From: Novosphingobium flavum
GTDB taxonomy: Bacteria; Pseudomonadota; Alphaproteobacteria; Sphingomonadales; Sphingomonadaceae
Direction: 5' to 3'
Assembly (NCBI RefSeq): GCF_014230315.1
Contig: NZ_JACLAW010000015.1
Span: 32,992 to 96,991, forward strand
DNA length: 64,000 nucleotides
The notes under the pieces are model-generated. The model made no database searches and had not been told where the DNA came from. It saw only the letters and a program-made list of their open reading frames with translations. Of this stretch, positions 17,034 through 26,464 are shown piece after piece (position 1 is the first letter of the stretch; each line of letters starts with the position of its first letter). A program made the position numbers and the translations under genes.

Positions 17034-19400
17034 GTGCGAATCAACCGAATGACTGCGCTTTTCCTCGGATCTGCGGCCGCCGCGCTTTCAGTTCCGGGCC
17101 ATGCGCAAGCCCAGACCGCCCCGGCCGAGGCCACGGACGGCGCAGACAGCCAGGACGTCATCGTGGTGACCGGCACGCGCGACCCTTCGCAGACGGTGCG
17201 CAACTCGATCAGCCCGATTTCGGTCGTCAGCGGCGATGCTCTGCGCTCGACCGGCAAGGCCGACCTGCAGGATGCGCTGGTCCAGCTCTCCCCTTCGATC
17301 ACGCGCCCGCGCATTTCCAACGGTGCCGGCAACCTCGTCGAAAAGATCAACCTGCGCACGCTCTCGTCGAACCAGACCCTGATCCTGGTCAACGGCAAGC
17401 GCCGCCACACCACGGCGGTCGTTGCCGACACCCCCGGCATTGAGAACGGTTCCTCGCCGGTCGACCTCGGCATGATCCCGACCTCGGCGATCGACCATGT
17501 CGAGATACTGCTCGACGGCGCCGCCGCGATCTACGGGTCCGACGCGATTGCCGGGGTGATCAACATCATCCTCAAGTCGAACTCCGAAGGCGGTGAATTC
17601 AACGCCCAGAACGGCCTCTACTACCGCGGCGATGGCTTCAGCTCGTCGGAGAGCGTCAACTACGGGATGAAGCTCGGCGCCGGCGGCTTCGTCAGCCTGA
17701 GCGCGGAATACCGCCACCAGGACCATACCAACCGCTCGGAAACCGACACCCGCGTCGGCAAGGACGTCTCGCGCTATTTCGGCATGCCCGCGTCTGACCG
17801 CATTACCCTGGGCCTCAACGCCGGCTACGACCTTTCGTCTGACATCCATGCCTATGCCTTCGGCACCTTCGGCCACCGCTACGGCGAATCCTACCAGAAC
17901 TACCGCCTGCCCTCTCAGGCCCCGGCGCTGATCCCCAATGGCCTCAACCCGCTGGTCAAGGACCTCGAGGACGATTTCAGCATCACCGCCGGGATCAAGG
18001 GCGAGATGGGTGACTGGGCCTGGGATATCAGCTCCACCTACGGCGGGGACTGGAACAACTACACCCTGCAGGATTCGATGAACCAGTCGCTTTACAAGGC
18101 CACCGGTTCCACCCCGTTCTATTTCTACGTCGCCGGCTATGCGACCAAGCAGTGGACTACAGACGCCTCGCTGCGCCGCAATTTCGACCTCGGCCTTGCC
18201 GCTCCGCTCTCGATCACCGTCGGCGGTCAGTACCGCAAGGACTGGTACCGCACCACGGCGGGCGACCCCAACTCCTACTACGGCGCGGGCACCGACGGCG
18301 TCTCCGGTCTTTCTCCGAGCAACGCGGTCAGCGCCAGCCGCACGGTCAAGGCAGCCTATGTCGACGTGTCGACCAAGCCGCTGAGAGACCTGCAGGTCGC
18401 ACTGTCCGGTCGCTACGAAGACTACACGATCTCGGGCAACGTCCTCACCGGCAAGGCCTCGCTGCGCTATGACTTCAGCCCGGTCTTTGCCGTGCGCGGC
18501 ACGGTCAGCAACGGCTTCCGCGCGCCGAGCATGGGCGAACAGTACTTCACCAAGGTCGGCGTGACCTCGCTCGGTGCCTCGGGCACCCTGGGCTACAGCA
18601 CCCCGGGCGGCAAGCTGCTCGGCGCGCCCGCGCTCAAGCCCGAAAAGTCGATGAACTACAGCGCCAGCCTGCTGATCAATCCGTCGAGCCGCCTGCACTT
18701 CGCGGTCGATGCCTACGAGATCACGATCCGCAATCGCATCGTCAATGCCGGCACGGTCAGCGGCGCCACGGCCATCGCGGCGCTTGCGGCGCAGGGCATC
18801 CAGGTCAACGCCGGCTCGACCGCGGTCACCGTCAGCTATTTCACCAATGCGGCGGACACCAAGACCCGTGGTCTCGACTTCACCGGCTCCTACCACCTGC
18901 CGCTGGGCTCGGGCAATTCGATCGACTTCAGCGTCGCGGCCAACTTCAACCACACCGACGTGCTCAAGGTTTACAACAACCTGCTGGGCTCGCCGCTGCT
19001 CAACACTCAGACCGCTGCCTACATCTCGACCTATTTCCCGAAGAACAAGTTCGTCTTCGGGATGAACGCCAAGCTCGGCCAGTTCGGGATCAATCTGCAG
19101 GAAATCCGCTGGGGCCCCTCGTGGACCCAGCGCCAGTTCTATTCCGGCCCGAATGCCAACTCGATCACCGTGTTCTACCCGTTCCACAACGACGTGCGCT
19201 GGCAGACCAACCTCGAGCTGTCGGCCAACCCGACCGACCGCATCCGCGTGGCGCTCGGGGCGAACAACCTGTTCAACGCCTATCCCAACCGCGCCCCGGC
19301 CGAGACCGTCTTTGCCGGCGTCGCCAATTACGAGCAGGTTGGCCAGGGCCTCGACGTTCAGGGCGGTTCCTACTACGCCTCGGTCCGCGTGAAGTTCTGA
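17034..19400 (+). CDS. TonB-dependent outer-membrane receptor
   Basis: Outer-membrane importer of 788 residues. Signal peptide ~1-28 (ending GHAQAQ), TonB-box-like DVIVVTGTRDPSQT, plug domain with INLRTLSSNQTLILVNGKRR and VEILLDGAAAIYGSDAIAG, then a 22-strand-type barrel ending in the aromatic YYASVRVKF expected by the Bam machinery. The GTG at 17034 is preferred because AAGGGG lies eight bases upstream; an ATG at 17049 is the alternative. It is divergent from the PQQ dehydrogenase-MFS unit and shares a promoter motif with it, so ligand import and periplasmic alcohol oxidation may belong to one pathway. Confidence 0.95.
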   Translation: MRINRMTALFLGSAAAALSVPGHAQAQTAPAEATDGADSQDVIVVTGTRDPSQTVRNSISPISVVSGDALRSTGKADLQDALVQLSPSITRPRISNGAGNLVEKINLRTLSSNQTLILVNGKRRHTTAVVADTPGIENGSSPVDLGMIPTSAIDHVEILLDGAAAIYGSDAIAGVINIILKSNSEGGEFNAQNGLYYRGDGFSSSESVNYGMKLGAGGFVSLSAEYRHQDHTNRSETDTRVGKDVSRYFGMPASDRITLGLNAGYDLSSDIHAYAFGTFGHRYGESYQNYRLPSQAPALIPNGLNPLVKDLEDDFSITAGIKGEMGDWAWDISSTYGGDWNNYTLQDSMNQSLYKATGSTPFYFYVAGYATKQWTTDASLRRNFDLGLAAPLSITVGGQYRKDWYRTTAGDPNSYYGAGTDGVSGLSPSNAVSASRTVKAAYVDVSTKPLRDLQVALSGRYEDYTISGNVLTGKASLRYDFSPVFAVRGTVSNGFRAPSMGEQYFTKVGVTSLGASGTLGYSTPGGKLLGAPALKPEKSMNYSASLLINPSSRLHFAVDAYEITIRNRIVNAGTVSGATAIAALAAQGIQVNAGSTAVTVSYFTNAADTKTRGLDFTGSYHLPLGSGNSIDFSVAANFNHTDVLKVYNNLLGSPLLNTQTAAYISTYFPKNKFVFGMNAKLGQFGINLQEIRWGPSWTQRQFYSGPNANSITVFYPFHNDVRWQTNLELSANPTDRIRVALGANNLFNAYPNRAPAETVFAGVANYEQVGQGLDVQGGSYYASVRVKF

Positions 19401-19436
19401 CCGCGGCGCGCCGACAGGTCGGCGCGATCCGGAATG

Positions 19437-19470
19437 CGAATGGCCAGGCGATGGTTCGCCTGGCCATTCG
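19437..19470 (+). terminator. 14-bp perfect hairpin after the TonB receptor
   Basis: CGAATGGCCAGGCG (19437-19450) pairs perfectly with CGCCTGGCCATTCG (19457-19470) around a 6-base loop. No T tract follows, so it may be an RNA-stabilising hairpin or a weak terminator between the two receptor genes. Confidence 0.6.
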
Positions 19471-19590
19471 TCTGTCTGCGGGAGCGCCGCTCGGCAGGGG
19501 GTGATGTGGTCGTACCGGCCATCGGCAATTCCGGAATGGTTCTGGCCATTCTCAGGCAGCCTGCGATATGGCGGTCCGAAATCGGCAGCA

Positions 19591-21654
19591 ATGCTTGTTG
19601 GGGATAGAGTCTTGCCTGATCGTTCCGCTTTCGCAGTGTCCTTGGTTGCCGTGGCGTGGTCCGGCCTTGCCGGCACGCCTGCTCTTGCCGATACGGCAGG
19701 CGATGCCGCGGCGGGAGCGGATCAGACCATCGTCGTCACCGGCCGCGGTCTTGACCTTCCGCCGGCAGCGGCGGCCTATGACCGGGTCGAACTGCCGCGC
19801 GAGCGGCTGGAGCAGACCGGCTCGGGCCGGATCGAGGATGCATTGTCTGCCGTCGCCGGCTTCCAGCAGTTCCGCCGCTCGGACAGCCGCTCGGCCAATC
19901 CTTCGGCGCAAGGGGTGACCCTGCGCGCGCTGGGCGGCAATGCCACCAGCCGCACCCTCGTCCTGCTCGACGGGGTGCCGCAGGCCGATCCGTTCTTCGG
20001 CTATATCCCCCTCTCGGCGATTGATCCCTCGCTGCTCTCGGCCGCCCGGATCACGCGCGGTGGGGGGACCGGGGGCTTCGGCGCCGGGGCCGTCGCCGGC
20101 ACGATCGAACTGCTCAGCGCCGGGCCGGATGAACTTGGCGTCGCGCAGGGCTCCCTCCTCGCCGACGACCGGGGCGACACCGACCTTTCGGCCAGCCTCG
20201 CCCCGCGCCTCGGACAAGGCTTCGCCGTCGTCTCGGGCCAGTGGGACCGGGGCGAGGGGTTCTGGACCACGCCGCTCAGCCAGCGCGTACCCGCCAGCGT
20301 CAAGGCGGCCTATCGCAACTGGACGGCCGGCTTGCGATCCGTCGCCCCGCTCACGCCCGAGATCGAACTGCAGGCGCGGGTTTCCGCCTATGGCGACAAG
20401 CGCACCCTGCGCTTTGCCGGGGCGGACACGACCTCGCTCGGGCAGGACGCCAGCCTGCGTCTCGTCGGGCGCGGCCGCTGGGGCTTCGAGGCGCTGGCCT
20501 ATCTCCAGGCGCGCGATTTCACCAATATCGTCGTCTCCTCGACCACCTTCCGCCCCTCGCTCAACCAGTATGCCACCCCGTCCACCGGATGGGGCGGCAA
20601 GCTCGAACTGCGCCCGCCCGTTTCCGCCGAACACCTGCTGCGCCTCGGCGCGGACTGGCGCGCAGCCTCGGGCACGGCCTTCGAGGCCAGCCTCAACGCG
20701 ACGACCGGCGCGGTCACATCGCGCCGCGCGATCGGCGGGCGCAACACCGATCTTGGCCTCTTCGCCGAGGATGACTGGACGCTCGGTGTGCTGGTCCTCA
20801 CCGCGGGCTTGCGCGCCGACCGCTGGGCCGTGGAGGATGGCAACTTCACCGAAAGCAATGCCGCCGGGCTGGTCACCACAAGCAACGCCTATGCCCCGCG
20901 CACCGGCTGGGATCTCTCTGCGCGCGGCGGGGCCGTGCTCCACCTGAGCCAGACCATCGCCCTGCGCGGCTCGGCCTACACCAGCACCCGCCAGCCGACG
21001 CTGAACGAGCTGTACCGCCCCTTCACGGTCTTTCCGGTCGTGACCCGCGCCAATGCCGCGCTCGGCAACGAGCGGCTCGCGGGCTTCGAGGTCGGGCTCG
21101 ACCTCACCCCGATCCCGGCGCTCACCCTCGGCCTCACCGCCTTCGACAACCGAGTGCGCCACGCCATCGCCAATGTCACCATTGCAACCAACTTGCGCGA
21201 GCGTCGCAATGTCGATGCAATCCACGCGCGCGGGATCGAAGCGACCGCTGCGCTGCGCCTCGGCAAGGTCAGCCTCGATGGCTCGCTCGCCCTGACCGAC
21301 GCCAAGGTCGAGGCCAGCGGCACCTCGGCCGCGCTGAACGGCATGCGCCCGGCCCAGACCCCCAAGGTCGCCGCCAGCGCCACGCTCGGCTGGCATCCCG
21401 CGCGGAACTGGGCGCTTTCGCTCACGCTCAAGCACGTCGGCGCCCAGTACGAGGACGACCTCCAGACCGACGTCCTGCCCGCCGCGACCACGCTGGACGC
21501 CCATGCCGAACTGCCGCTCGGCTCCGGCGTGGCGCTGGTCTTCCGGGCCGAGAACCTGACCGACCGCATGGTCTTCACCCGCAACCAGGCCGGCTCGATC
21601 GACCTCGGCGCGCCCCGCACCGTATGGGGCGGCCTGCGCGTGAAGATCGGCTAG
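19591..21654 (+). CDS. TonB-dependent receptor, BtuB/siderophore-like size
   Basis: Outer-membrane receptor of ~687 residues. After a signal peptide (ending PALAD) there is TIVVTGRGLDLPPAAAAYD as TonB-box region, then a plug with RIEDALSAVAGFQQFRRSDS, GVTLRALGGNATSRTLVLLD and ARITRGGGTGGFGAGAVAG, and a barrel ending WGGLRVKIG, a weaker C-terminal signature than the preceding receptor's. The plug pattern resembles vitamin B12 or siderophore receptors more than the sugar-type receptors nearby. The start is uncertain: ATG 19591 has no ribosome site, whereas TTG 19612 has GGGGATAG nine bases upstream and leaves a cleaner signal peptide. It ends 12 bases from the convergent transporter gene. Confidence 0.9.
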   Translation: MLVGDRVLPDRSAFAVSLVAVAWSGLAGTPALADTAGDAAAGADQTIVVTGRGLDLPPAAAAYDRVELPRERLEQTGSGRIEDALSAVAGFQQFRRSDSRSANPSAQGVTLRALGGNATSRTLVLLDGVPQADPFFGYIPLSAIDPSLLSAARITRGGGTGGFGAGAVAGTIELLSAGPDELGVAQGSLLADDRGDTDLSASLAPRLGQGFAVVSGQWDRGEGFWTTPLSQRVPASVKAAYRNWTAGLRSVAPLTPEIELQARVSAYGDKRTLRFAGADTTSLGQDASLRLVGRGRWGFEALAYLQARDFTNIVVSSTTFRPSLNQYATPSTGWGGKLELRPPVSAEHLLRLGADWRAASGTAFEASLNATTGAVTSRRAIGGRNTDLGLFAEDDWTLGVLVLTAGLRADRWAVEDGNFTESNAAGLVTTSNAYAPRTGWDLSARGGAVLHLSQTIALRGSAYTSTRQPTLNELYRPFTVFPVVTRANAALGNERLAGFEVGLDLTPIPALTLGLTAFDNRVRHAIANVTIATNLRERRNVDAIHARGIEATAALRLGKVSLDGSLALTDAKVEASGTSAALNGMRPAQTPKVAASATLGWHPARNWALSLTLKHVGAQYEDDLQTDVLPAATTLDAHAELPLGSGVALVFRAENLTDRMVFTRNQAGSIDLGAPRTVWGGLRVKIG

Positions 21655-21666
21655 GAGAACCGGCGC

Positions 21667-23004
21667 TCAGTTCCTGCTGGCAAGACCCTTGTTCAGCGCC
21701 AGCGCGGCGAGGGTGGCGCCAGCGCCTGACAGCAGGTAGGCGCCCGAAGCGATCAGGCCGAAGTTGACCGACAGGAGGAGCGCGGCAAGCGGTGCGAAGC
21801 CGGCGCCGAGCAGCCACGACAGGTCGCTGGTGAGGGCCGAGCCGGTGTAGCGGTGCTCGGTCGCGAAGGTCGAGGCGACAACGCCCGAAGACTGGCCGAA
21901 CGACAGGCCGAGGAGGACGAAGCCGAAGACCATGAAGGCGATTTCGCCGAAGGTGCCGGCGTCGAGCAATTGCGGCGCGAAGCCCGAGAACACCGCGATC
22001 CCCACCGCGCAGGCGCCCAGCAGGCGCCGCCGGCCGAAACGGTCGGCCAACTGCCCCGAGGCGATGATCGAGGCAACGCCGCAGGCGGCGGCCACGGCTT
22101 CGATCAGGAGGAAGCGGGTAGGGGTCTCATCGGTGAACAGAAACACCCACGACAGCGGAAACACCGTGACCATGTGGAACAGCGCGAAGCTGGCCAGCGG
22201 GGCGAAGGAGCCGACGACGATCGTGCGCCATTCGTTGCGGATGGTGGATGTCACGCTGACCGGTTGCAGGTCGCGGCTGTGAAACAGATGCTCGAATTCG
22301 GCCGTCACCACGATGCGCAGGCGGGCGAACAGCGCGACGACATTGATCGCGAAAGCCACGAAGAAGGGATAGCGCCAGCCCCAGTCAAGGAAGTCGGCGG
22401 CGGGCAGGGCGGTGATCATGTAGGCGAAGAGGGCGCTGGCGACGATGAGCCCGAACGGCGCGCCCAGCTGCGGGATCATGGCATACCAGCCGCGGCGGTT
22501 TTCCGGGGCATTTAGCGCCAGCAGCGAAGCGAGCCCATCCCAGGTGCCGCCCAGCGCGAAGCCCTGGCCGAGGCGGAACAGCGACAGCAGCCAGACCGAG
22601 GTCATGCCCGCATCGGCATAGGAGGGCAGGAAGGCGATCGCAGCGGTCGATCCGCCGAGCATGAACAGCGCGATGGTGAGCTTGGTGCCGCGGCCATAAG
22701 CCCGGTCGATCGCCATGAAGACCAGCGAGCCGACGGGCCGGGCGACGAAGGCGAGAGCGAAGATGGCAAAGGAATAGAGGGTGCCGGTCAGGGCATCGAC
22801 GAAGGGAAAGAACAACTTCGGGAAGACCAGCACCGAGGCGATCGCATAGACGAAGAAGTCGAAGAATTCCGACGTCCGGCCAATGATCACACCGATCGCG
22901 ATTTCGCCGGGCGAGGGCTCGTGGTGGCCGGTGAGCAGGGGCAGGCCGAGCGCGCCGCGGATGCCTTCTCCGGTGCTGTCGCCGGTCGGGGAGGTGCTGG
23001 TCAT
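21667..23004 (-). CDS. MFS transporter of the metabolite:H+ symporter (MHS) family
   Basis: Inner-membrane proton symporter of 445 residues with ~12 hydrophobic segments. The first segment carries IGRTSEFFDFFVYA, the counterpart of the EWYDFFLYG-like motif of MHS proteins, and the loop between segments 2 and 3 reads ARPVGSLVFMAIDRAYGRGTK. MHS members carry organic acids such as ketoglutarate, shikimate, protocatechuate-like acids or proline/betaine. The ATG at 23004 is chosen because the family starts just before the first segment; the frame is open far upstream. It is divergent from the cyo operon by 171 bases. Substrate unknown; gallate or related acids are possible given the dioxygenase 7 kb away. 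Confidence 0.85.
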   Translation of the reverse strand: MTSTSPTGDSTGEGIRGALGLPLLTGHHEPSPGEIAIGVIIGRTSEFFDFFVYAIASVLVFPKLFFPFVDALTGTLYSFAIFALAFVARPVGSLVFMAIDRAYGRGTKLTIALFMLGGSTAAIAFLPSYADAGMTSVWLLSLFRLGQGFALGGTWDGLASLLALNAPENRRGWYAMIPQLGAPFGLIVASALFAYMITALPAADFLDWGWRYPFFVAFAINVVALFARLRIVVTAEFEHLFHSRDLQPVSVTSTIRNEWRTIVVGSFAPLASFALFHMVTVFPLSWVFLFTDETPTRFLLIEAVAAACGVASIIASGQLADRFGRRRLLGACAVGIAVFSGFAPQLLDAGTFGEIAFMVFGFVLLGLSFGQSSGVVASTFATEHRYTGSALTSDLSWLLGAGFAPLAALLLSVNFGLIASGAYLLSGAGATLAALALNKGLASRN

Positions 23005-23175
23005 CTGTCGTTCGCGGCCTTCGTCTGTGGTCCGGGCTACCCGGCCAGGACCGAATCGTTTGCGGTGCGCGCGGCGCGCCCGGTTTCTCCGCTCCCTTTT
23101 GTCATTGATTGCGGTCAAGGGCATTGGGCAAAATGTCCTATGTTCGCATTCGCAGCATGAGCCTAGGCGCGAGTC

Positions 23176-24450
23176 ATGAGTTCCACCGAGTCTCCCGAGA
23201 TGCTCCTGCGTCCTCCCTTTCGTCCTCGAAATGCGGCAGATGTCCGCCGCTCTGCGCGGTTCGCCTCCGCCCTTGCGCTGATCGGCGGGCTTTCGGCCTG
23301 CCAAAGCGTGGTGCTCGATCCCGCCGGGGATGTTGCGCGGCAGCAGGGGGACCTGGTCGTCTGGTCGACCATGCTGATGCTGCTCATCATCGTTCCGGTG
23401 ATGGCCCTGACGATCTTCTTCGCATGGCGCTATCGGGCTTCGAACGCCGAGGCGACCTACCAGCCGGATTGGGATCACTCGACCAAGCTCGAACTGGTGA
23501 TCTGGGCCGCGCCGCTGCTGATCATCATCTGCCTTGGCGCGCTGACCTGGGTGGGGACGCACCTGCTCGATCCCTACCGCACGATCGGCCGGATCGATGC
23601 CGATACACCGGTCGCTGGCAATGTCCGCCCGCTCGAGGTCGATGTCGTCGCGCTCGACTGGAAGTGGCTGTTCATCTACCCCGAACAAGGCATCGCCACG
23701 GTCAACGAACTGGTCGTGCCGCAGGGCAGGCCGCTCCAGTTCAAGCTGACGTCATCCAGCGTGATGAACTCGTTCTTCGTGCCCGCCATGGCCGGCCAGA
23801 TCTATGCCATGCCCGGCATGGAAACGCGCCTGCACGCCGTGATGAACCGGACGGGCGATTTTGCCGGCTTTTCGGCCAACTATTCGGGCGCGGGCTTCTC
23901 GGGCATGCGCTTTGCCACCCGCTCGGTCAGCGAGGCTGACTTTGCCGGCTGGACGGCCCGCGTGAAGTCCGGCGCCACCGGGATGCTCGACCGCGCGGCC
24001 TATCTCGATCTGGAAAAGCCGAGCGAGAACAATCCCGTGGCGCACTATGCTGCGATCGAGCCTGACCTCTATGGCGCCGTGCTCGACATGTGCGTCGAGC
24101 CGGGCAAGATGTGCCGCAGCGAGATGATGGCGATCGACGCGCGGGGCGGGCTGGGCAAGGCCGGCATCCGCAACGTGGCCATGCTGTCCTATGACAAATA
24201 TGGCCGGCAGGCGTCGGCCGCCGCCAATGCCAACCCCGACGCCGCCACCCGGCGCGAACTCGCCTGGGTCCGCGCCCTGTGCAACCAGCAGCCCGGCATG
24301 GCCCCCGACAACACCGTGGCGGCCCCGGCCTCCATGAGGTCGCTGACCGGCGCCGGTCTGAGCGCCCCCCAATCGATCACGCTTGACGACAGCCGCGATC
24401 ACGCCGGCCCCGCCGCGCCGGCGCACACCCTCCTGATTTCCCGGAACTGA
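23176..24450 (+). CDS. cyoA: Cytochrome bo3 ubiquinol oxidase subunit II
   Basis: Lipoprotein subunit of the haem-copper quinol oxidase. The 424-residue protein has a signal peptide with lipobox LSAC (Cys ~residue 39), two transmembrane helices (~60-85 and ~105-130) and a periplasmic cupredoxin-like domain (LEVDVVALDWKWLFIYPEQG and SVMNSFFVPAMAGQIYAMPG). The CuA ligands of cytochrome c oxidases are absent, as expected of a quinol oxidase. A long C-terminal extension (~310-424) contains two Cys in MCVEPGKMC and is longer than in E. coli CyoA (315 residues). First gene of cyoABCD-SURF1-regBA. Confidence 0.95.
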   Translation: MSSTESPEMLLRPPFRPRNAADVRRSARFASALALIGGLSACQSVVLDPAGDVARQQGDLVVWSTMLMLLIIVPVMALTIFFAWRYRASNAEATYQPDWDHSTKLELVIWAAPLLIIICLGALTWVGTHLLDPYRTIGRIDADTPVAGNVRPLEVDVVALDWKWLFIYPEQGIATVNELVVPQGRPLQFKLTSSSVMNSFFVPAMAGQIYAMPGMETRLHAVMNRTGDFAGFSANYSGAGFSGMRFATRSVSEADFAGWTARVKSGATGMLDRAAYLDLEKPSENNPVAHYAAIEPDLYGAVLDMCVEPGKMCRSEMMAIDARGGLGKAGIRNVAMLSYDKYGRQASAAANANPDAATRRELAWVRALCNQQPGMAPDNTVAAPASMRSLTGAGLSAPQSITLDDSRDHAGPAAPAHTLLISRN

Positions 24451-24454
24451 CGAC

Positions 24455-26461
24455 ATGGAAGCCGTAGATCATTCGCACTGGAGCCCGCTGCTGGGCCGCC
24501 TGTGGTGGGATGCCATTCCCACCGAACCGATCGTCCTGGCGACCTTCGCCGCCGTGGTTCTGGGCGGCCTGGTGGTGCTCGGCGCGCTGACCTATTTCAA
24601 GCTGTGGACCTATCTCTGGAAGGAATGGTTCACCAGCGTCGATCACAAGAAGATCGGCATCATGTACATGGTGCTGGGGCTGGTGATGTTCCTGCGCGGC
24701 TTTGCCGATGCGGTGATGATGCGCATCCAGCAGGCGATCGCCTTCAACGGACACGACGGCTACCTCACCGCCCACCACTACGATCAGGTTTTCACGGCTC
24801 ACGGCGTGATCATGATCTTCTTCGTGGCCATGCCCTTCGTGACGGGCCTCATGAATTACATCGTTCCGCTGCAGATCGGCGCGCGCGACGTGAGCTTCCC
24901 GTTCCTCAACAACTTCAGCTTCTGGATGACCACCTCGGGCGCCGTGCTGGTGATGATGAGCCTGTTCATCGGCGAATTCGCCCAGACCGGCTGGCTGGCC
25001 TATCCGCCGCTCTCGAACCTCGCCTACAGCCCGTGGGTCGGGGTGGACTACTACATCTGGGCCCTGCAGATCGCCGGGGTCGGTACGCTCCTTTCGGGCG
25101 TGAACCTGATCGCCACCATCGTGAAACTGCGCGCGCCGGGCATGACCATGATGCGCATGCCGATCTTTACCTGGACCGCGCTGTGCACCAACATCCTGAT
25201 CGTGGCCGCCTTCCCGGTGCTGACCGCGGTGATGACCATGCTCACCGCCGACCGCTACCTCCACTTCAACTTCTTCACGAACGACTTCGGCGGCAACGCC
25301 ATGATGTACGTGAACCTGATCTGGATCTGGGGCCACCCGGAGGTCTACATCCTGATCCTGCCGCTGTTCGGCGTCTTCTCGGAAGTCACGGCCACCTTCT
25401 GCGGCAAGCGCCTGTTCGGCTATTCCTCGATGGTCTACGCGACGCTGGTCATCACCATCCTGTCCTACGTCGTGTGGCTGCACCACTTCTTCACGATGGG
25501 CTCGGGCGCCAGCGTCAACTCGTTCTTCGGGATCACCACCATGGTCATCTCGATCCCGACCGGGGCCAAGCTCTTCAACTGGCTGTTCACGATGTATCGG
25601 GGCCGGATCAGGTTCGAGCTGCCGATGATGTGGACCGTGGCCTTCATGTTGACCTTCGTGGTCGGCGGGATGACCGGGGTGCTGCTTGCCGTGCCGCCGG
25701 CCGACTTCGTGCTGCATAATTCGCTGTTCCTGATCGCCCACTTCCACAACGTGATCATCGGCGGCGTGCTGTTCGGCATCTTCGCGGCGATTAATTTCTG
25801 GTGGCCCAAGGCCTTCGGCTTCAGGCTCGATCCTTTCTGGGGCAAAGTCAGCTTCTGGTTGTGGATTCCGGGCTTCTGGTTCGCCTTCATGCCGCTCTAC
25901 ATTCTCGGCCTGATGGGCGTGACCCGGCGGATGCGGGTGTTCGACGATCCGTCGCTGCAGATATGGTTCGGCATTGCCGCCTTCGGCGCCTTCCTGATCG
26001 CGCTCGGCATCGCCGCGATGCTGGTGCAGTTCGCCGTTTCGATCCGGAGGCGCGAGGAACTGAAGGACGTGACCGGCGATCCGTGGGACGGCCGCACCCT
26101 CGAATGGGCGACTTCCTCGCCCCCGCCGGAATACAACTTCGCCTTCACCCCCATCGTCCACGACATCGACGCCTGGACCGACATGAAGCGCTGCGGCGTG
26201 GAGCGTCCGACCGAGGGGTTCCGTCCGATCCACATGCCCAGGGGCACCGGCACCGGCCTGATCCTGGCCGCCCTGTCGACCGCATTCGGCTTCGCCATGA
26301 TCTGGTACATCTGGTGGCTGGCGGCGGCTTCGTTCGCGGCCATCATCGGCTACGCCATCGCCCATACCTTCAACTACAAGCGCGACTACCACATCCCCGT
26401 GGAAACGGTGGCCGCGACCGAGACGGCGCGCACGCGCCAGCTCGCCGAGGCGGGAGCCTGA
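24455..26461 (+). CDS. cyoB: Cytochrome bo3 ubiquinol oxidase subunit I
   Basis: Catalytic subunit reducing oxygen to water while pumping protons. 668 residues with ~15 hydrophobic segments. The metal ligands are all in place: His116 (TAHGVIM) and His431 for low-spin haem, the CuB ligands His294 (in WGHPEVYIL, with the cross-linked Tyr298) and the pair His343-His344 (VWLHHFF), and His429 for the binuclear haem (AHFHN). Numbering is about ten higher than in E. coli CyoB. It starts four bases after cyoA. Confidence 0.97.
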   Translation: MEAVDHSHWSPLLGRLWWDAIPTEPIVLATFAAVVLGGLVVLGALTYFKLWTYLWKEWFTSVDHKKIGIMYMVLGLVMFLRGFADAVMMRIQQAIAFNGHDGYLTAHHYDQVFTAHGVIMIFFVAMPFVTGLMNYIVPLQIGARDVSFPFLNNFSFWMTTSGAVLVMMSLFIGEFAQTGWLAYPPLSNLAYSPWVGVDYYIWALQIAGVGTLLSGVNLIATIVKLRAPGMTMMRMPIFTWTALCTNILIVAAFPVLTAVMTMLTADRYLHFNFFTNDFGGNAMMYVNLIWIWGHPEVYILILPLFGVFSEVTATFCGKRLFGYSSMVYATLVITILSYVVWLHHFFTMGSGASVNSFFGITTMVISIPTGAKLFNWLFTMYRGRIRFELPMMWTVAFMLTFVVGGMTGVLLAVPPADFVLHNSLFLIAHFHNVIIGGVLFGIFAAINFWWPKAFGFRLDPFWGKVSFWLWIPGFWFAFMPLYILGLMGVTRRMRVFDDPSLQIWFGIAAFGAFLIALGIAAMLVQFAVSIRRREELKDVTGDPWDGRTLEWATSSPPPEYNFAFTPIVHDIDAWTDMKRCGVERPTEGFRPIHMPRGTGTGLILAALSTAFGFAMIWYIWWLAAASFAAIIGYAIAHTFNYKRDYHIPVETVAATETARTRQLAEAGA

Positions 26462-26464
26462 GCC

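Noticed and set aside
17088..19676. An 862-codon minus-strand frame opposite the TonB receptor
   Set aside because: Shadow of the receptor gene, which has signal peptide, plug and barrel; the antisense product has no recognisable feature.
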